Of a stretch of DNA of 64,000 nt, positions 1 to 8,210 are shown one piece after another (within the stretch, counting starts at the first letter, position 1; each line of letters begins with the position of its first letter). This DNA is from Roseomonas alba. Lineage in GTDB: Bacteria > Pseudomonadota > Alphaproteobacteria > Acetobacterales > Acetobacteraceae. The stretch covers positions 310,001-374,000 of the forward strand of contig NZ_JAHYBZ010000002.1 of the NCBI RefSeq assembly GCF_019430885.1, given 5' to 3'. The notes under the pieces were generated by a model. The model did no database searches, was not told the DNA's origin, and saw nothing but the letters and a program-made list of their open reading frames with translations. Made by a program: the position numbers and the translations under genes.

Positions 1-1292
1 ACACCGTGCCGGTCGATGCCTATCGCGGGGCAGGGCGGCCGGAGGCGACCTTCCTGCTGGAACGGCTGATGGATGTCGCGGCGAAGGAGACGGGCATCGA
101 CCGCGTCGAACTGCGCCGGCGCAACTTCATCCCCAATGATGCCTTCCCCTATCAGACGCCCGTGGCGCTGCAGTACGATTCCGGCAACTACACCGCGACG
201 CTCGACCAGGCGCTGGCGGTCGCCGATTGGGCCGGGTTCGAAGCCCGCCGCGCGGAAGCGGCGAAGCGTGGCAAGCTGCGCGGCATTGGCTGCTCCACCT
301 ACCTCGAAGCCTGCGGCATCGCGCCATCGGCGGTGGTCGGGTCACTCGGTGCGCGGGCCGGCCTTTATGAGGTCGGCACCATCCGCGTGCATCCCACGGG
401 CAGCGTCACCGTGCTGACCGGCGCGCACAGCCACGGGCAGGGGCATGAGACAACCTTCGCCCAGCTCGTTGCCGACAAGCTCGGCGTGCCGACGGCGCAG
501 GTCGACATCGTCCATGGCGACACGGCCAAGGTGCCCTTCGGCATGGGCACCTATGGTTCCCGGTCGTTGGCGGTCGGCGGGTCCGCGATGATGAAGGCGA
601 TGGACAAGATCATCGCCAAGGGCAAGCGCATCGCCGCCCATCTGATGGAAGCCGATGTCGACGACATCGAGTTCGAGCGCGGCACCTTCCGCGTCGCCGG
701 CACCGACAAGACCAAGGCGCTGGTGGACATCTCGGTCGCGGCCTATGTGCCGCACAACTACCCGATCGAGGAGCTCGAGCCGGGCCTGGAGGAAACCGCC
801 TTCTACGACCCCAAGAACTTCACCTATCCCGGCGGCTGCCATATCGCCGAGGTCGAGATCGACCCGGAGACAGGCAAGGTGTCGATGGTGAACTTCACCG
901 CGGTCGACGATGTGGGGCGCGTCATCAACCCGATGATCGTGGAAGGCCAGGTGCAGGGCGGCATCGCGCAGGGCATCGGCCAGGCGCTGCTTGAAACCTG
1001 CGTGTATGACGCGGACGGGCAGCTCCTGTCCGGGTCGATGATGGACTACACCATGCCGCGCGCGGATGACCTCGCGCCGGTCTCGGTCGCGACGCACACC
1101 ACGCTCTGCACCCACAATCCGCTGGGGGTGAAGGGCTGCGGGGAGGTGGGGGCGATCGGCTCACCGCCCGCCGTCATCAATGCCGTGGTGGATGCGCTGC
1201 GCGACTTCAACGTGAGGACCCTGGACATGCCGGCAACGCCGGCCAAGATCTGGGGCATCATCAATGGCGGCCGCGCCATGGCGGCGGAGTAG
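1..1292 (+). CDS. Form II CO dehydrogenase-like molybdopterin-binding large subunit, C-terminal part (partial)
   Basis: This is the C-terminal ~430 residues of a xanthine oxidase-family large subunit, which binds molybdenum-cytosine dinucleotide and hydroxylates its substrate. The reading frame is open to the left edge (codons begin at base 3), so the N-terminus is missing only because the window starts here. The active-site loop reads AYRGAGR. This is the form II signature, not the AYxCSFR loop of proven CO dehydrogenases, so the natural substrate may not be CO. Near the C-terminus [14 protein letters not shown] carries the conserved catalytic glutamate region. The FAD subunit follows 86 bp downstream on the same strand, giving the usual large-then-medium order. 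The family is certain, the substrate is not. Confidence 0.93.
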   Translation, partial: TVPVDAYRGAGRPEATFLLERLMDVAAKETGIDRVELRRRNFIPNDAFPYQTPVALQYDSGNYTATLDQALAVADWAGFEARRAEAAKRGKLRGIGCSTYLEACGIAPSAVVGSLGARAGLYEVGTIRVHPTGSVTVLTGAHSHGQGHETTFAQLVADKLGVPTAQVDIVHGDTAKVPFGMGTYGSRSLAVGGSAMMKAMDKIIAKGKRIAAHLMEADVDDIEFERGTFRVAGTDKTKALVDISVAAYVPHNYPIEELEPGLEETAFYDPKNFTYPGGCHIAEVEIDPETGKVSMVNFTAVDDVGRVINPMIVEGQVQGGIAQGIGQALLETCVYDADGQLLSGSMMDYTMPRADDLAPVSVATHTTLCTHNPLGVKGCGEVGAIGSPPAVINAVVDALRDFNVRTLDMPATPAKIWGIINGGRAMAAE

Positions 1293-1378
1293 GGAACCCG
1301 CGGGCCGTCCGATCGCCGTAGCGCCAAGTTGGCGCGGAGGCGTGAATCGGCCGGCCTGCGACGAAGGAGCAGAACGAG

Positions 1379-2170
1379 ATGTATGATTTCGCGTATCACA
1401 AGCCCTCCACCGTCGCGGACGCCGTGAAGCTGCTGGCCGATCCCGATGCCAAGGCGGTCTCGGGCGGGCACACGCTGATCCCGGCGCTGAAGCACCGTCT
1501 GAACAAGCCGTCGGCGCTGGTGGACCTGTCCGGTATCGCCGAGATGAAGGGCATCCGGAAGGTCGGCAACAGCATCGTCATCGGCGCCCTGACGCGCCAT
1601 GCTGAGGTGGCCGGCAGCGCCGAGGTGAAGGCGGCGATTCCCGCGCTCGCCTACCTCGCCAGCCATATCGGCGACAACCAGGTGCGCAACCGCGGCACGA
1701 TGGGCGGGTCGGTGTCCAACAACGACCCGGCGGCCGACTATCCGGCCGCCGTGCTCGGCCTCGGGGCGACGATCGTCACCTCCAAGCGGAAGATCCCGGC
1801 GGACGAGTTCTTCCTGGGCATGTTCACCACCGCGCTGGAGCAGGACGAGATCCTGACCGCGATCGAGTTCCCGATCCCGGAGAAGGCCGGCTACGCCAAG
1901 ATGAAGAACCCGGCGAGCCGCTACGTCATGGCCGGCGTCTTTGTCTGCAAGACCGGCGGCGCCGTGCGCGTGGCGGTGAACGGCGCCGGCCCCTGCGTGT
2001 TCCGGCAGGCGGAAATGGAAGCGGCGCTGGCCGCCAACTGGTCGCCTGATGCCGTGGCCGGCATCAAGCAGGACCCGGATGGGCTGAACGGGGACATCCA
2101 TGGCAGCGCCGAGTACCGGGCGCATCTCGTGACGGTGATGGCCAAGCGGGCGGTTGTTGCCGCCGGCTGA
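1379..2170 (+). CDS. Form II CO dehydrogenase-like FAD-binding medium subunit (CoxM type)
   Basis: This 263-residue protein is the FAD-binding subunit of a molybdenum hydroxylase. It passes electrons from the Fe-S subunit to FAD and then to an acceptor. The FAD-binding motifs are AVSGGHTLIP near residue 29 and RNRGTMGGSVSNNDPAADYP near residue 104, in the order expected of CoxM/XdhB proteins. The start is supported by AAGGAG at 1364-1369, nine bases before the ATG. It lies downstream of the molybdopterin subunit and is probably co-transcribed with it. The small 2Fe-2S subunit is not visible and would be expected upstream of the window. Confidence 0.95.
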   Translation: MYDFAYHKPSTVADAVKLLADPDAKAVSGGHTLIPALKHRLNKPSALVDLSGIAEMKGIRKVGNSIVIGALTRHAEVAGSAEVKAAIPALAYLASHIGDNQVRNRGTMGGSVSNNDPAADYPAAVLGLGATIVTSKRKIPADEFFLGMFTTALEQDEILTAIEFPIPEKAGYAKMKNPASRYVMAGVFVCKTGGAVRVAVNGAGPCVFRQAEMEAALAANWSPDAVAGIKQDPDGLNGDIHGSAEYRAHLVTVMAKRAVVAAG

Positions 2171-2181
2171 GGCTGGGTAAG

Positions 2182-2405
2182 ACCGGAGGGGCGCCGCCCC
2201 TCCGGACATCCCCGCCAGGGGCTTGGAGCCCCTGGACCGAAGGCTGTCGGCGTTGGGCAGGACGGCCGCACGTCCCCATCAAGCGCGCCGGATGCGCCAG
2301 CGCGGGTTTCGGCACCATTCCGGCAGCGGTGCCCGGCCCAGGCATCGGCTTCCAAAGGCCCTGTGGCCTCTGGTTGGGTGGCTTGGAGGGGCAAAGCTCC
2401 TCCAA
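2182..2405 (-). repeat. Dispersed palindromic element, copy A (inverted relative to copy B)
   Basis: The 265-bp gap after the FAD subunit gene is largely a hairpin array. Stems lie at 2182-2204 (CCGGAGGGG paired with CCCCTCCGG), 2215-2235 (CCAGGGGCT with AGCCCCTGG), 2352-2372 (CCAAAGGCC with GGCCTCTGG) and 2383-2405 (TTGGAGG with CCTCCAA). Read on the minus strand, the hairpin order and part of the core (around GGAATGGTGCCGA) match copy B at 15017-15360, and the flank next to the third stem matches copies B and D. It probably also works as a transcription terminator. Confidence 0.75.
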
Positions 2406-2435
2406 TTTCTTCCCCAACCATGCTCTGCTGCGCCC

Positions 2436-2972
2436 ATGCCGATCCGCAGCCTGCCCCTCGACCGTGCCTACCAGCTCATCGAGCCCGGCCCAGTGGTCCT
2501 GCTCGTTACCAGTCGCGACGGTGTGCCGAACGTCATGACCATGTCCTGGCACATGATGATGGAGTTCACCCCGCCGCAGATCGCCTGCATCGTCAGCAAC
2601 GGGAACCATTCCTTCGCCGCGCTGAAGCGGACGAAGGAATGCGTCATCGCCATCCCGCCGGCGCGCTTCGCGAAGAAGGTCGTCGCGATCGGCAATTGCT
2701 CCGGTGCCGATACCGACAAGTTCGCGCGCTTCAAGCTGGCGACTCAGCCGGCGAAGAAGGTCGCGCCGCCGCTGCTGCTGGACTGTTTTGCGAACCTCGA
2801 ATGCCGCGTGATCGATACGCGGATGGTCAGCGCCTATTGCCTCTTCGTGCTGGAGGTCGTGCAGGCCTGGATCGACCCGGAGCGGGAGCATGCGAAAACC
2901 ATCCACCACCAGGGCTGGGGCAAGTTCGCGGTGGATGGGCGCACCATCACCCTGCCTTCGGACAAGGCGTAG
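2436..2972 (+). CDS. Flavin reductase-like FMN-binding domain protein
   Basis: This 178-residue protein resembles the flavin reductase-like (DIM6/NTAB) split-barrel family, which binds FMN and reduces flavin or acts on flavin-linked substrates. The N-terminal half has the family pattern: a strand PVVLLVTSRDGVPNVMTMSW followed by PPQIACIVSNGNHSFAALK, in the region that normally holds the FMN phosphate and isoalloxazine. The frame stays open upstream to 2223, but that part runs through the hairpin repeat. The ATG at 2436, which starts the conserved domain, is therefore preferred. It converges with the LysE gene, with one base between the stop codons. The physiological partner is unknown. Confidence 0.85.
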   Translation: MPIRSLPLDRAYQLIEPGPVVLLVTSRDGVPNVMTMSWHMMMEFTPPQIACIVSNGNHSFAALKRTKECVIAIPPARFAKKVVAIGNCSGADTDKFARFKLATQPAKKVAPPLLLDCFANLECRVIDTRMVSAYCLFVLEVVQAWIDPEREHAKTIHHQGWGKFAVDGRTITLPSDKA

Positions 2973-2973
2973 A

Positions 2974-3627
2974 TCAGGAAGCTGCCCGGACCGCGATCTC
3001 TCGGCGGACTTCCTCTGCGAGGCGCAGCCCGAGCGCCACCATTACCCCGCCGGCGATGAGGTCGAGCCAGCGCGCGACGCGGAGATAGGACCGCTTCGCC
3101 ACCTCGGTGGACAGCAGCATCGCGACGGCGCCGTACCACAGCGTGGACTGCACCGCGATGACCGCGACGATGGCGCCATAGAGCCAGCCCGGCGCGTGGG
3201 GTGGCACGGCGACGAGGAAGGCGCTGGTCCAGAACACCGCGGATTTCGGGTTGCTCAGCGTGGTCAGCAGACCGGCCATGAAGGGGCTGCGGCCGGCCAG
3301 GGCGGGGCGCGCGGCCGGACCGCTTTCCGGCGGCGCCTGCATCCCCGCGCGCAGCATCTTGGCGCCGACATAGACCAGGTAGGCGGCGCCGATCAGGCGC
3401 AGCGCGGCATAGAGCTCGCCGGCCTGTAGCAGCAGCGTGCCGACGCCGAACAGGCTCAGCACGACCCAGACCAGGGAGGCGATCACGATCCCGGCCGTGG
3501 CGCGCAGGCCGGCACCGCGCGAGGTGGTGGCGGACAGCCAGGTCACGACCACCGTGTTGGGTCCCGGCAGCATGGCCATCAGGATATGCATGCCGGCGAG
3601 GGTGAGAAGGCTGGGCAGATAGTCCAC
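2974..3627 (-). CDS. LysE/RhtB-family amino-acid exporter
   Basis: This is a 217-residue inner-membrane protein with about six hydrophobic segments. It starts with the family hallmark MLPGPNTVVV near residue 19 (LysE/RhtB proteins carry a PGP motif after the first helix). A loop around residues 115-130 separates the two halves of the bundle. The family exports amino acids or homoserine lactone-like compounds; the substrate cannot be told from sequence. It is a single gene, convergent with the flavin reductase-like gene. Confidence 0.9.
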   Translation of the reverse strand: MDYLPSLLTLAGMHILMAMLPGPNTVVVTWLSATTSRGAGLRATAGIVIASLVWVVLSLFGVGTLLLQAGELYAALRLIGAAYLVYVGAKMLRAGMQAPPESGPAARPALAGRSPFMAGLLTTLSNPKSAVFWTSAFLVAVPPHAPGWLYGAIVAVIAVQSTLWYGAVAMLLSTEVAKRSYLRVARWLDLIAGGVMVALGLRLAEEVRREIAVRAAS

Positions 3628-3819
3628 GGGCGCGGTCTCCGTTGCGATGGCCGGAGACAGGCAAGAGCCGTGCCGCGCACGACGGGGACTTCGCTCCCCC
3701 TTGCTGCAATCAGATCGGTTGCCCGCCTTGTCGGGCGGCGCGTTTCTTCATGACTGGACCGATGGCGCCGCCAATCCCAGGCCGGGGGAAGGAACGCGCG
3801 CGTTCCGGATTGGGGCCTC

Positions 3820-4140
3820 TCAGTTCCAACAGGTCGAGGCGGCCACGGGGTCGAGGCTTCGATAAAGCCCCTGCGTCGTCTCGCTGCGAACGCAGCGTTC
3901 CGAGGAGGGCTGCCACCAATAGGCGGTCAGCCCGCGCAGCCTGGCGAGGACGAAGCCGCGCTGTCGGAACGCTCCTTCCCCCGCCGAGGCCCTGCCGCCG
4001 ATCAGATCCTGAAGATCCGGCGGCGCGGCGGCGGCCGCGGCCGGCGCGATCGCCGGGCGGCCGGCGGCGAACGTCATCCAGCCCGCGAGGCCAAGCGTAA
4101 GGGTGAGGGCGACGAAGCCCAGGGTTCGGCCATGCGTCAT
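3820..4140 (-). CDS. Small secreted protein with WW/Cys C-terminal motif, function unknown
   Basis: This predicted protein has 106 residues. Residues ~7-32 form a hydrophobic signal peptide or anchor ending in an alanine-rich stretch. The mature part contains DLIGGRASAGEGAFRQRGF and then YWWQPSSERCVRSET, ending in a second cysteine (STCW). Small periplasmic proteins of this layout (DL-G-RA..E..RGY..WW..C) occur in alphaproteobacteria without known function. The ATG at 4140 is preferred over an upstream frame extension because AGGAAA precedes it. Two cysteines suggest a disulfide in the periplasm. Confidence 0.7.
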   Translation of the reverse strand: MTHGRTLGFVALTLTLGLAGWMTFAAGRPAIAPAAAAAAPPDLQDLIGGRASAGEGAFRQRGFVLARLRGLTAYWWQPSSERCVRSETTQGLYRSLDPVAASTCWN

Positions 4141-4260
4141 GCGGGTTTCCTGGCTGCGGCGGGGTACTGCCTCGTGAACGCCATTATCCCGCCTCGGTTG
4201 CCGCAACGAGGCAGGATCTCGTTCGGCGCAGGACTGACGGCCGGTATGGGCCGACCCTGT

Positions 4261-4647
4261 TCAGAACAGGGTGAGCCGCGCCCGAGCCATCTCGAAGCCC
4301 CGCCCCTCGGCGTTCACGCAGCGCAGCCCCGCCTGGGTGGCGGTGCAGGACAGGCCGCTGCCCTGCCAGGCGCGGCCATAGCCGAGCACCGGCGATTTCG
4401 GGTCCTGGACCGTGTCGCCATGGCAGACCATCCGTGCCGGCCCGCGCGGGCCAAGCTCGACCGAATCGCCATAGTCGAGGTCGCAATCGCGCGGACGCGG
4501 AGGGCGGCGGTAGGAGAAAGCCACGACGTCGCAGCGCAGCGTGCCCTCGAAGGCCATGCAGTGGATGTTGCCCGAGGGCAACTGGAACGCCTCCTGCGCC
4601 GATGCTAGGACCGGCAGGACCACCCAGACCGCGACCCAGCGGATCAT
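4261..4647 (-). CDS. Secreted cysteine-rich protein (DUF6636-like)
   Basis: This predicted 128-residue protein has a signal peptide (residues 1-18, cleavage near ASA-QEA). Its mature body starts [13 protein letters not shown] and carries six cysteines (NIHC, LRC, RDC, MVC, LSC, LRC). The FxxPSGNIxC opening is typical of small secreted proteins classed as DUF6636. It is divergent from pgk with a 30-bp gap, so the two promoters must overlap the opposite gene's leader. No enzymatic motif is visible. Confidence 0.72.
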   Translation of the reverse strand: MIRWVAVWVVLPVLASAQEAFQLPSGNIHCMAFEGTLRCDVVAFSYRRPPRPRDCDLDYGDSVELGPRGPARMVCHGDTVQDPKSPVLGYGRAWQGSGLSCTATQAGLRCVNAEGRGFEMARARLTLF

Positions 4648-4677
4648 CTGACACCCCTTGCCAGGATCATTGACGCG

Positions 4678-5871
4678 ATGACGTATCGAACCATCGACGC
4701 GCTGGACGCCAAGGGCAAGCGCGTGCTGCTGCGCGCCGACCTGAACGTGCCGATGAAGGACGGGCGGATCACCGACCGCACGCGCATCGAGCGGCTCTGC
4801 CCCACCATCGCCGAACTGGCCAATGCCGGCGCGCGCGTCGTGATCTGCAGCCATTTCGACCGGCCGAAGGGCAAGCGCGTACCGGAAATGTCGCTGAAGC
4901 CGCTGGCCGAGGCGCTGTCCGAGGCGCTGAAGCGCCCGGTCGCTTTCGCCGATGACTGCATCGGGCCCGAGGCCGAGGCGGCGGTGGCGAAGCTGCAGGA
5001 TGGCGAGATCCTGCTGCTGGAGAACACCCGCTTCCACGCCGGCGAGGAGAAGAACGACCCGGCCATGGCCGCGGGCCTGGCGAAGCTCGCCGACGCCTAT
5101 GTGAACGATGCCTTCTCGGCGGCGCATCGCGCGCATGCCTCGACCGAGGGTGTCGCGCATCTGCTGCCCTCCTATGCGGGGCGGCTGATGGAGGCGGAGC
5201 TGAAGGCCCTCGACGCGGCGCTCGGCAGCCCGGCGCGGCCGGTCGTGGCCATTGTCGGCGGGGCGAAGGTGTCCACCAAGCTGGACCTGCTCGGGAACCT
5301 GTCGAAGAAGGTCGATGTGCTGGTGATCGGTGGCGCGATGGCGAACACCTTCCTCGCCGCGCAGGGCCTGAACCTCGGCAAATCGCTGCAGGAAGCCGAG
5401 ATGCACGACACGGCGCGCGCCATCCTCGCCGAGGCGAAGGCCGGCGGCTGCGAGATCCTGCTGCCGGTCGACCTGGTGGTCGCCGAGAAGTTCGAGGCCA
5501 ACGCGCCGAGCCGTACCGTGGCGGCCGATGCGGTGCCGGAGGGGTCGATGGCCCTCGATGTCGGGCCGAAATCGGTGGATGCGATCGAGGCGCGGCTGCG
5601 CACCGCCTCGACCCTGGTGTGGAACGGCCCGCTCGGCGCCTTCGAGATCCCGCCCTTCGACGTGGCGACCGTCGCGGTGGCCGAGATCGTGGCGGCGCTG
5701 ACGACCTCGGGGGCGCTGAAGTCGATCGGCGGCGGGGGCGACACGGTCGCGGCGCTCCGCCATGCCGAGGTGGCGGATCGGATGACCTATGTCTCGACCG
5801 CGGGCGGCGCCTTCCTGGAATGGCTGGAAGGCAAGACCCTGCCGGGCGTGGCCGCGCTGTCGCCGGCGTAG
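4678..5871 (+). CDS. pgk: Phosphoglycerate kinase
   Basis: This cytosolic glycolytic enzyme transfers phosphate from 1,3-bisphosphoglycerate to ADP. The 397-residue length is normal. The PGK signature [11 protein letters not shown] lies at residues ~15-25, and the substrate-binding [10 protein letters not shown] follows near residue 58. The nucleotide loop [10 protein letters not shown] sits near residue 350, and the C-terminal [13 protein letters not shown] completes the family pattern. The usual partner genes gap and fba are not adjacent in this window. Confidence 0.98.
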   Translation: MTYRTIDALDAKGKRVLLRADLNVPMKDGRITDRTRIERLCPTIAELANAGARVVICSHFDRPKGKRVPEMSLKPLAEALSEALKRPVAFADDCIGPEAEAAVAKLQDGEILLLENTRFHAGEEKNDPAMAAGLAKLADAYVNDAFSAAHRAHASTEGVAHLLPSYAGRLMEAELKALDAALGSPARPVVAIVGGAKVSTKLDLLGNLSKKVDVLVIGGAMANTFLAAQGLNLGKSLQEAEMHDTARAILAEAKAGGCEILLPVDLVVAEKFEANAPSRTVAADAVPEGSMALDVGPKSVDAIEARLRTASTLVWNGPLGAFEIPPFDVATVAVAEIVAALTTSGALKSIGGGGDTVAALRHAEVADRMTYVSTAGGAFLEWLEGKTLPGVAALSPA

Positions 5872-5879
5872 GGTTGGGG

Positions 5880-5898
5880 GGCGGGCGTTCTGCCCGCC
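5880..5898 (+). terminator. Probable terminator of pgk
   Basis: A 7-bp perfect stem (GGCGGGC with GCCCGCC) around a 5-base loop lies 8 bases after the pgk stop codon. Only two T residues follow directly, so the assignment is tentative. Confidence 0.5.
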
Positions 5899-6025
5899 TT
5901 GCAGCCACTGGTTGCTGGAAGGTTAATGGGAATGCGGCGCAGGCTGCGGCATGCGCATCGCCCCCGTTCGGCGGATCAGCCGGATTCCGTTCCGGTTAAG
6001 CCATTCTTCACGGCTCGGCTGGACA

Positions 6026-6241
6026 ATGCTGTCCATGCTGAGCCTGAACTCCCTCTCCGCCTTCACGCAGGAGGTCACGCGCAATTCGGGGATCACCCCG
6101 GCGCGCGGGACGGACCGGACGGATGCCGCGCGCAGCACGGCAGCCACCACGCAGCGCGTGCTGCAATCCGCGCCGACAGGCAATCCGCCGCCGGGCGGGG
6201 CCAACCTGCCGCGCGGGTCGCTGCTCGACCTGAGGGTCTGA
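6026..6241 (+). CDS. Small hypothetical protein, proline-rich C-terminus
   Basis: A 71-codon frame runs from two close ATG codons (6026, 6035) to a stop five bases before the convergent glycosylase gene. The product begins MLSMLSLNSLSAF, then a Thr/Ala-rich linker, and ends NPPPGGANLPRGSLLDLRV. A Pro-Gly segment followed by PRGSLLDL at the extreme C-terminus looks conserved in type, but no function is known. No clear ribosome-binding site was seen, so the gene is only possible. Confidence 0.4.
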   Translation: MLSMLSLNSLSAFTQEVTRNSGITPARGTDRTDAARSTAATTQRVLQSAPTGNPPPGGANLPRGSLLDLRV

Positions 6242-6245
6242 CCGT

Positions 6246-6878
6246 TCAGGCCAGGCGGGCGAGCAGCGCTTCCACGGCCGTCTCGAACATCTCCGTCGTC
6301 AGCCGCCGCGTCGAGGTGTTGTAGCGGCTGACGTGGTAGGAATCCGCCAGCAGCAGCCCATCGGGCAGGGCGTTGATGGCGCCGTGCCTGAACGCAACGC
6401 GCGACGCCGGAAGGCCTTTCGCCCGCAGCAGGGCATTGTGCGCCACCGTGCCCAGTGCCAGCACCGCGCGCAGTTTCGGCATGCCGGCGAGTTCCGCCTT
6501 CACGTAGTCGTTGCACGTGCGGATCTCGGCGGGGGTGGGCAGATTCTCGGGCGGGACACAGCGCACCGCATTGGCGATGCGGCAGCCGGTCAGTTCCATC
6601 CCGTCCTTCGGGTCTTCGCGATAGTCACCTTGGGCCAGGCCGTATTTCAGCAGCGTTGCGTAGAGCAGCTTGCCGGCGAAGTCGCCGGTGAAGGGCCGCC
6701 CGGTGCGGTTCGCCCCGCGCACGCCGGGTGCGAGGCCGAGCACCAGCAGCGGCGCATCCACCGGCCCCCAGGACGGCACCGGTCCGTTATGCCAGCCGGG
6801 ATTCGCCGCGCGATTGGCGGTGCGGTAGGCGACGAGGCGCGGGCAGAGAGGACAGTCGCGATCGGGTCCCGCGATCAC
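6246..6878 (-). CDS. Uracil-DNA glycosylase, family 5-like (Fe-S)
   Basis: This 210-residue base-excision repair enzyme removes uracil, and probably other deaminated bases, from DNA. Motif 1 is GLAPGVRGANRTGRPFTGDF near residues 48-67, the form typical of family 5 (UDGb), which lacks the usual catalytic Asp/Asn. The 4Fe-4S cysteines are visible as C9, C12, C107 and C122. The C-terminal DSYHVSRYNTST matches motif 2. Its start overlaps the stop of the NYN gene by four bases (ATGA), so the two are translationally coupled. Confidence 0.92.
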   Translation of the reverse strand: MIAGPDRDCPLCPRLVAYRTANRAANPGWHNGPVPSWGPVDAPLLVLGLAPGVRGANRTGRPFTGDFAGKLLYATLLKYGLAQGDYREDPKDGMELTGCRIANAVRCVPPENLPTPAEIRTCNDYVKAELAGMPKLRAVLALGTVAHNALLRAKGLPASRVAFRHGAINALPDGLLLADSYHVSRYNTSTRRLTTEMFETAVEALLARLA

Positions 6879-7528
6879 GCCTCGGGCTCCGGCACCTCGA
6901 CATCGCCATAGGGGTCGGCCGGGGTGGCGCGGCCGGGACGTGGCGCCGGTGCCGTCGTCGCGGCCGCCGGCGTGCTGCCGGGGCGCTGGCGCCGGGCGAT
7001 GTCGGGGCCGAGATCGGCCAGCTCCAGGAAATTGTCGGCCTGGCGCCGCAGTTCATCGGCGATCATCGGCGGCTGGGCGCGGGTCGAGGAGACCACCGTG
7101 ACCCGCACCCCCATGCGCTGCACCGCCTCGACCAGCCGGCGGAAATCTCCATCGCCGGAGAACAGCACGACATGGTCGAGCTGCGGGGCCAGTTCGAGCA
7201 TGTCGACTGCGAGCTCGACATCCATGTTGCCCTTGAGTCGCGGGCGGCCGGACGGATCGGTCTGCTGCTTGGCCGGCTTGGTCACCACTTGCCAGCCATT
7301 ATAGGCGAGCCAATCGGTCAGGGGGCGCAGCGGGGAGTAATCCTCCGTCTCGACCAGGGCGGTGTAGTAGAAGGCGCGGACGAGGTAGGTGCCGCCGCGA
7401 AAATAGTCGAGCATCCGGGCGAAATCGATCTCGAAGCCCAGGGCGCGTGTCGTGTGGTAGAGGTTCGCCCCATCCACGAAGAGCCCGATCCGTTCCGCAG
7501 TGCCTGACCGCCGCATGCTACCCGCCAT
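6875..7528 (-). CDS. NYN-domain (LabA/DUF88-like) protein
   Basis: This 217-residue protein has a NYN (PIN-like) nuclease fold. The first acidic residue is in GLFVDGANLYH, followed by GNMDVELAVDM and FSGDGDFRRLVEAV, which together supply the conserved aspartates for a metal site. NYN proteins act on RNA, but the target here is unknown. The C-terminal ~40 residues are Pro/Ala-rich and probably disordered. The ATG at 7528 is chosen because GGAG lies ten bases upstream; starts at 7549 and 7516 are also possible. It is upstream of and coupled to the uracil-DNA glycosylase. Confidence 0.85.
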   Translation of the reverse strand: MAGSMRRSGTAERIGLFVDGANLYHTTRALGFEIDFARMLDYFRGGTYLVRAFYYTALVETEDYSPLRPLTDWLAYNGWQVVTKPAKQQTDPSGRPRLKGNMDVELAVDMLELAPQLDHVVLFSGDGDFRRLVEAVQRMGVRVTVVSSTRAQPPMIADELRRQADNFLELADLGPDIARRQRPGSTPAAATTAPAPRPGRATPADPYGDVEVPEPEA

Positions 7529-7600
7529 TCCGTTATGCTCCGCCGCCACGTCCCGACCCGCACGGTGGCGGCCCCGCTACACTGATTGCATGGGTCTGTC

Positions 7601-8110
7601 ATGAGCGACGTCACCGCGGTCGTCGCCATCGGGGCAAATCTGCCGCAGGCGGACGGCACCCCCGCGATAGAGACCTGCCGCTGGGCCGTGGAACAGTTGC
7701 GCCGCATCCCCGGGATGCGGGTGGCGGCGGTGTCGTCGTGGTGGGAGTCCGCGCCCATTCCACCCGATCCGCGATCTCCGCCTTATGTGAACGGCGCGGC
7801 GCTGCTGGAAGGCGCGCTGGGTCCGGAAGCCCTGCTGGCGGCGCTGCATGCGATCGAGGACCGGGCAGGGCGGGTGCGGCCCTATGTCAACGCGCCGCGG
7901 GTGCTGGACCTGGATCTGATTGACCTCGGCGGGGTCGTGCGGGACGGGCCGGCGCCGATCCTGCCGCATCCGCGGGCGGCCGGGCGGGCCTTCGTGCTGA
8001 TGCCGCTGGCGGAGGTGGCGCCAGGGTGGGTGCATCCGGTTCTCGGGAAAAGCGTGGAGACGCTGATCGCCGACCTTCCCGCACAGCAGATCGCCCGCCT
8101 GGCATCATGA
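7601..8110 (+). CDS. folK: 2-amino-4-hydroxy-6-hydroxymethyldihydropteridine pyrophosphokinase
   Basis: This folate biosynthesis enzyme transfers pyrophosphate from ATP to hydroxymethyl-dihydropterin. The protein has 169 residues, the usual size. It shows the opening VVAIGANLP, the substrate segment PPYVNGAALLEG, the family signature NAPRVLDLDLIDLGG with the metal-binding DLDL, and PHPRAAGRAFVLMPLAEVAP. It is divergent from the NYN gene, with 72 bp between the start codons. An in-frame TTG at 7586 is less likely as start. Confidence 0.96.
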   Translation: MSDVTAVVAIGANLPQADGTPAIETCRWAVEQLRRIPGMRVAAVSSWWESAPIPPDPRSPPYVNGAALLEGALGPEALLAALHAIEDRAGRVRPYVNAPRVLDLDLIDLGGVVRDGPAPILPHPRAAGRAFVLMPLAEVAPGWVHPVLGKSVETLIADLPAQQIARLAS

Positions 8111-8139
8111 GGCCTGACGGGGTGCAATCCGCTTAGGCT

Positions 8140-8167
8140 CCTGCGCCCGCGGACCCGCGGGCGCAGG
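8140..8167. terminator. Bidirectional hairpin between folK and the sulfatase gene
   Basis: A perfect 13-bp inverted repeat (CCTGCGCCCGCGG and its complement, two bases between) lies midway between two convergent stop codons. There is no T-run on either side. Position and stem strength make a shared terminator the simplest reading. Confidence 0.6.
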
Positions 8168-8210
8168 GGTGGCCGTGGCCCACGCCTGGGCGCCGGCCGC
8201 ACGTGCGAGG

